Of a stretch of DNA of 64,000 bases, positions 58,665 through 64,000 are shown one piece after another. How positions within the stretch are numbered: position 1 is the stretch's first letter; each line of letters opens with the position of its first letter. The stretch comes from Seriola aureovittata (taxonomy: Eukaryota > Chordata > Actinopteri > Carangiformes > Carangidae). Under the pieces are notes generated by a model, which saw only the letters and a program-made list of their open reading frames with translations, ran no database searches and was not told the DNA's origin. The stretch is from NCBI RefSeq assembly GCF_021018895.1, contig NC_079379.1, positions 24,343,276 through 24,407,275 of the forward strand, read 5' to 3'. Both the position numbers and the translations under genes were made by a program.

Positions 58665-60631
58665 GTGAGTTTACTGTCCTATATCTCTACCGTGGATCAA
58701 TCAAAGTGCTCCGCTTTCTAAATCATAAACATAACAGAGCTACTCTTTCTTTGATCCTTTGCCTCCGTGTTGGCCAGAAACACAGTTTGCCTCTTTGATT
58801 CGATCTTGTAAACTAGGCCCCGAGTGCAGAGCTCATAATGATAATCAATCTCTTGTACTGTACTCCAAATCCCCGTCTAATGCAGCTCCCGAGCTCAGAT
58901 GTAGACTCCACTAACTGTCCAGGCAGGTCCTCCCCCCTTAATATCAAGATTATAGTGACCGAAATGATCACAGTTATCAGTGTTATTGAGGTATTTTGTT
59001 CAAATGGTCTGAAAATGTTCAAAAAGTAAAACGTTTTATCACGGAAACAAATAAATAATGAGCAGCACTTTTTTTATTTGTATTTAGTAGCAGCACTTGG
59101 TTTGCCTGCTGCATGCTCACTCTGTTAACAAGGGAATAGCAAATGTATTATAATTATTATTAAAGTTGTTATTATTATTTTCTTCATAGCACAAACACAT
59201 CTGTCACCTGACCAGCTGTTAAACCATGAAAGAGTGAAGCTGCAGCCCTGAAATAAGTTTCAAAAACACACGGTCACAGATCGAAGCGTCTCGCTCGGCG
59301 GCTCTGACACTTTCACACGAGCAACAACCTGCGGAAAAGACCTGACAGACCCGTTTCACCGTGGTAATAAACAGTTATCGCGGTAATTAAAATGTAAACA
59401 GTAATACTAACCGTCTGGCATCTTGACCGAGATTTAGAGAGGAAGTGGAAACCTTTACTTTGACATTAAGTGTGACAGAAAGACAGTAACAGTCTTGCAT
59501 CATAATAACACAGTAAAACTAACATATGATCCCGCAGGCTGCCTCTGCTCAGGCAGATCTGAGATGGTAGCAGCATTTGTTTACCCCAGTTTTCAGATTT
59601 CCCCTCTCACTGTTGAAACGTGTAAAAAGATTTGTTGAGGATGGAAGACGCTGCAGCTTCCAACATCAAACCCTCCTCAGGGAAACGCTCGTCGAGTCAG
59701 GCAGACGCCGACTCCTGCCTCTAGTTTTTGACACGTCTGAAAAGCAGAATAGACGCGGCTAATTCACTTTGCATCATCATCTGCTTTTGTAAAACCAAGA
59801 GACAGATTAATGCGACTAACGTGAGTGTCAAGAATGCTCGTCAGGGTTTGTGAGCCCCCCCCCCCAGCAGAAGTCAAGGTTGAGAGTCCTGTGCTGTCCT
59901 TGAACCCTCTAAACCAACAACTCACAAAAGACCAGAGAGTGAGGGAATGCTAATCCACACAGGGCACTGGAGAACGATTGCCCTTTGCTGTCCAGTCTCA
60001 GAGCGTCCGACCCCGTGTGGAGACGACGGTACGCTCCCCTCATCTGAGTGACAGCGAGGGACGGGTGCGCTCGTCAGGACTCGGTGCAAAAGTTCGAGGT
60101 CGTACAAACCTCCGGAGCGAGTTGCAGCACGTACTTGACACCGGTAAAACCTTCACTCAGCCGAGTTCTTGTGATGCTTTGTCAGACGGAGGGTTGGAGT
60201 TGCGGGTCGCTCTGCAGCGAGTGGAGGAAGCAGGGCTGTGATTGACAGCTAGGCATGGCAGCTGACAGCGTCTAATGCATTTGTTTTTAAGTTGACTTAC
60301 ATATAGATTACAGTCGGCGGGAGAGAGCCGTGATTGACAGAGAAGTGACACAAACACTCGTTGGAGAGCAGGACGGGGGGGGGTTGGTGTCTGACACCTG
60401 TCAATCTTGTAAAATACTGTTTCTACTGTAATAAACAAATCATCTGAGCAGCTATAATGTGCAGTAATGTCTCTGATGAAAATCATTCAGTCACTGACAA
60501 TGAGCTTCAGAGCAGAGCCGGTAAGAGACGCTAAAAGAGAGTAAATTGACACACAGTGCAGCTATTAGCTCTCCGCTGTGAGCAGCTGTACACTGCTGCT
60601 GCTGTTATTTCAATATACAGTAAAGTTTCCA

Positions 60632-60632
<1 letters not shown>

Positions 60633-60665
<33 letters not shown>
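60633..60665. repeat. (CT)n microsatellite
   Basis: A CT run of about 30 bases. Confidence 0.9.
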
Positions 60666-60668
<3 letters not shown>

Positions 60669-60789
60669 CCTCCTTTTCAGTCCAAACACAAAGCTGCTAA
60701 TCACTGTAACCCTTCTCTACTCCGCCCACAACCCATTCAGTCTCCCACGAGACACTTCCTGATTTTACAAAATAATCAGTCTGTATTGA

Positions 60790-61235
60790 AGCAAAAAGCA
60801 CAGCTGAAAATAGTAGGACATTACAGCAAAAATATTGCTCCCTGGTTATGATATTAGCCAGTGTTTTGCTGTTTGCTGGAGTGGCAGTCGGGCCTCAGAT
60901 AAAGCCTTAATCTGGATCAGTGGTAATTATGCTTGCTCGCAGACTGTGAGAAGTTCCTTATTATTAGCGATTGGATCCTGATGCGCCTTTTGAGTCGTCC
61001 TCACTGGAAACAGAAGAGAAGCTCCTGCGCCCCTAGATTAGGTTAAAGCTCCAATTATGTGGTGAAATATTTAAATCCTAGTCTGCAGTGATTTAGGAGT
61101 TCATTGCTGGGTTAGCAGAGATAGCTGCGCGAGTGAGAGGGCTTAGCTCGACAATGAATAATGCTTCATTGACAGTGATGGCGATGAAAAATGAGCCTGG
61201 CAGTTTCAAAGACAAAATAAAACATTAGCGCTCGG
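60790..61235. other. Candidate conserved non-coding element in intron 4
   Basis: This is the most convincing such island in the window. About 440 bases are free of simple and interspersed repeats, with 'gataaagccttaatctggat', 'gtggtaattatgcttgctcg' and 'gaataatgcttcattgacag'. They are bordered by microsatellite-rich sequence on both sides. There is no coding frame. Conservation is inferred, not measured. Confidence 0.35.
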
Positions 61236-61704
61236 TGGGGCCCGGCGGCTCCGGGCGGCAGCTGCTGCCGCTGCTGCTGTGCAGCACGCGGCCCCGGCCT
61301 GGAGATATTAGCCACATTACAGTTTGTCCGCCATCGCTATCCGTCACAGGTGCCGGCTGCTTTCACCGCCTTTTTCCCTTTCTGCACACGAGCCGGCTGA
61401 TCTCCACACCGACAGCTTCTCCTCTGATGTCGCAACTTCTCCAATTTGTTTGGTTAAATGTTCTTAAATGAAATTAGAATTCCCCGGCAACTTCCTTGTT
61501 TCGCTGTATTGAATTATGGGACTGGTGTAATTGACTGAAATTGCAGGGGGAGATGGTGAGAGTGGGGGGGGGGTCTCACCCAACCCCCTTCTCCCTCCTC
61601 TGCTCCCCCTTTTTCCTTCCCAGCCAGAGGGAAGAGCAAGATAAGTTGCTTTAATATCAGCCACCTCCAACCCCCCCAACATGTGTGCATTGTGCAAACA
61701 CACA

Positions 61705-61706
<2 letters not shown>

Positions 61707-61773
<67 letters not shown>
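61707..61773. repeat. Compound (CT)n(CA)n microsatellite
   Basis: About 38 bases of CT are followed directly by about 28 bases of CA. Confidence 0.95.
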
Positions 61774-61776
<3 letters not shown>

Positions 61777-61911
61777 TGGGCTCCTCCATCAAATCAGACG
61801 TCAATCAGTGGAATGTGCATCCGTAGAGCTGTTGTGTCGACCGCAGCTCGTTGTCTGTGATTTAAGCACAGACCTAATGTGCTTCTCACTTAACCCCAGA
61901 TCATATTTAAT

Positions 61912-61912
<1 letters not shown>

Positions 61913-61976
<64 letters not shown>

Positions 61977-62012
61977 GCTGCTCTCTCTCCCCCTTTATCT
62001 CCCTCTCTCTCT
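61913..62012. repeat. Long (CT)n microsatellite and pyrimidine tract
   Basis: A CT run of more than 50 bases, then an interrupted pyrimidine-rich tail. Confidence 0.95.
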
Positions 62013-62543
62013 CGGGTGGCCACACAATAGATTGTTTGCTGGTGACAGTGTCCAGCAGCCACGGTGCTAACTGCCTCACAGTAACAACCTCAGGGGGGAT
62101 TGATGAGCCGCTCTGGCTGTCTTCACAGTCACTTCAGTGGGCTGCTGGGGGGTGGGGGGGGGGTGGGCTGCAGCTCCCGGGCCTGGGCTCAGACTGATGT
62201 TAAAGTTTGCCAACATATTGAGTACATTTTAGATTCTCGGTGAAGGATGTCATAATAGTCTGTCAGTTTTTTTCCACTTCGTTCTTTCCTCCTCGGCAGC
62301 TTCAGGGGAGTCGGTCTGTAAAACCTGCCTCACCTTCCTCCACATCATCAGTCTGAGGGAAGAGGAGAGCAGTTTGCTGTCCACAAATCAGCTCCGGATG
62401 AATCTCTGTAGAATTTGTTGGTTATTTCTGCGAAATCTGGGGGTTTTAGTGACTGAATTTCACGTGTGCAAATGGAGCGACTCACCTGTTCAACCTTGTG
62501 ATCATGGGTTTATTCATCAGCTGATTCTAGTGTTCAAATTATT

Positions 62544-62696
62544 GGGGCATCGAGTGGCACAGTCGGCCCTGGTTCGAGTCCCGCATCGGACGTGCCTTTA
62601 CTGCATGTTGTTCCCCCTCTCTCTGCCTCTCCATTTCATGTCTCTCTACTGTGCTATCATAAAGGCACAAAAAAATATACTTTAAAAAAAAAAATC
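62544..62696 (+). mobile_element. tRNA-derived SINE (5'-truncated)
   Basis: A B-box GGTTCGAGTCCCGC (62571-62584) is followed by 'gcctttactgcatgttgttc', a CT-rich stretch, 'tttcatgtctctctactgtg', 'ctatcataaaggca' and an A-rich tail. This order is the body of a very common teleost tRNA SINE. Only part of the tRNA-like head remains. Confidence 0.7.
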
Positions 62697-62863
62697 AAAT
62701 AATTAGAAGAAATAATAAAAAGAAAATTATAAAAACTGATGAACCGATTACTTACTAGTATAAATGAAAAATTACAATATTGTTTAATGACAGAATCAGT
62801 GTGCAGCTTAAGAACATGGAATTAGATACAATTATTGTGATTATTATAATTATTAGTTGTAGT

Positions 62864-63000
62864 TAGAGCTGCACCGTATGCAGTTATTTTAAGAGATCTT
62901 GAGATGCTTTTACATTTTCCCTGAAAAATATGATACGATATGATATTTGCTGGGATCACGAGCTTGTCCCGTCACGTCCCTCCTGCGATACTGCATTCAT
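62864..63000 (+). mobile_element. 'GGGCTGCACGATAT' family, partial copy 3
   Basis: It has 'agagctgcaccgtatgcag', 'attttccctgaaaaatatg' and 'tgatatttgctgggatc', matching copy 1 in order. Confidence 0.45.
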
Positions 63001-64000
63001 TTAGATAATAATTGTTGAATTTGTTTTCGGGAGGTGAAACACGTCTGTTACTGTCTGATGTTAACGCTGTAGAAACTGGGATGTTCCAGTTTAAAATGTG
63101 GAAACAGCGACTCGTTGTCTGGGCTTCTCTGTCCGACCTGCACCGCAGATTTAGTGAAGGTCGTCCGTCCTCGGTGCGATGGAGGTCGTGTGTTGTCGCC
63201 TCCTCCTCTGTGGGTTTGTTCTGTGTGTCCTCGCTCCCTGTAGAACAGATGGGCTTTTCCCTGTAAACCATCAGGAAACAAAACGGCCATCAGATGCTCC
63301 GTCTCCACCAGCACATCGCAGCTTTCCTCTTCTCCACCCAAACAATTCTCCAACTGCTGCTCACTCTCCTCTCTGTCCCACTCTGCTTTTCATACCACCC
63401 TCCGCTCCGCTGCCCTCCCTCTCTTTCCTGCTTTGTCTTTTGAAATTCTTCGTAACTAAACACTTTGTTCAACCGTTGCAGAATCACCACTTAGGATGCT
63501 CCTTTTATCCCGTGTCTCAGACAAACTGCTGATAACGACGAGGCTGAAGAAGAAAGGGGAGCATCGCTCTGGTATAAGAGAAGCTGGAGAAGGACAGGCA
63601 GAGACAGAGCTTCTTGAACAAGTTTCTAACAAGTAAAGAGGAATGCTGACGGTTATTATTTGGAAGTATTAGAAGGATTCGACTCAAAACTGTGTCCTTA
63701 TTGACTTAAAACAGAATATAGACGAGAGTTTTGGATGCCCGAATAAAAGGAGAGTTCTAGTTCCAACCATCTTTTGTACAGAATTATATTCACTAAGTTT
63801 GTAGCAGAGATCTGGAAACACAGTGGCATCGAGGGGAAAGAAACAATCAGGAAACAAGAGCCAAACTCAAACCCTGTCCGTCCTGCAGCCTGTAAGACCC
63901 GACCTAACCCGAGACCTGAGGCTGTGTTTTTATTATTCTTCCTTCAAAGGGAGAGTGATGTGATGTGTGCCCCACAGGGTGTTCTCCAGGAGGCATCCCA

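Larger units (their letters stand above)
58665..64000 (+). other. rarb: rarb intron 4 (5' part; continues beyond the window)
   Basis: It begins with GTGAGT. I searched for the next RAR exon (expected '[20 protein letters not shown]') and did not find it before base 64000. Segments without a listed feature (58700-60600, 62200-62540, 63000-64000) show no gene; short poly-C or poly-G runs lie near 59857 and 60375. Confidence 0.85.

Noticed and set aside
61685..62197. 170-codon frame with long Ser-Leu runs
   Set aside because: Translation of two CT/CA microsatellites.
62544..62696. tRNA gene at the GGTTCGAGTCC B-box
   Set aside because: It has a SINE body and A-rich tail, with no tRNA 5' half.
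63970..64000. CCCCACAG at the window end as the next rarb exon acceptor
   Set aside because: The following bases do not encode the expected [13 protein letters not shown] or any RAR ligand-binding sequence.

Overview
The window is vertebrate genomic DNA, almost certainly from a teleost fish. It carries the 5' half of one gene, retinoic acid receptor beta (rarb), on the + strand. The call rests on four coding exons (16765-16921, 31643-31791, 49177-49318, 58504-58664) with canonical splice sites. Together they encode 203 codons: the beta2-type A domain, both zinc fingers of the DNA-binding domain, the hinge and the first helix of the ligand-binding domain. The remaining ligand-binding exons lie beyond base 64000. 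Zebrafish is known to lack rarb while other ray-finned fishes keep it, and the repeat content is typical of percomorph-like fishes, so an acanthomorph is my inference.

Region by region: 1-16090 is upstream DNA with no gene I can support. It holds dispersed repeats, a decayed Tc1-like transposase (about 1745-2465) and microsatellites. 16095-16764 is the retinoid-inducible promoter and leader: a CRE-like site, two DR5 retinoic acid response elements, a TATA block essentially identical to the mammalian RARB2 promoter, then a leader of about 570 nt with several upstream ORFs. 16922-31642 is intron 1 (14.7 kb), 31792-49176 intron 2 (17.4 kb), 49319-58503 intron 3 (9.2 kb) and 58665-64000 the start of intron 4. 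The introns are filled with non-autonomous transposons, tRNA-derived SINE pieces, a Ty3/gypsy pol fragment, microsatellites and several repeat-free stretches that look like candidate conserved non-coding elements.

How it works together: retinoic acid bound to RAR/RXR should act on the DR5 elements to induce the gene's own beta2 promoter, a known autoregulatory loop in tetrapods. The leader upstream ORFs probably tune translation. One dispersed repeat family also carries DR1 half-site pairs, and in three copies a perfect 13-bp oestrogen-response-element core, so mobile DNA has scattered nuclear-receptor-type motifs through a nuclear-receptor locus. I found no CRISPR array, operon, phage or other microbial system, and no convincing new protein-coding system.
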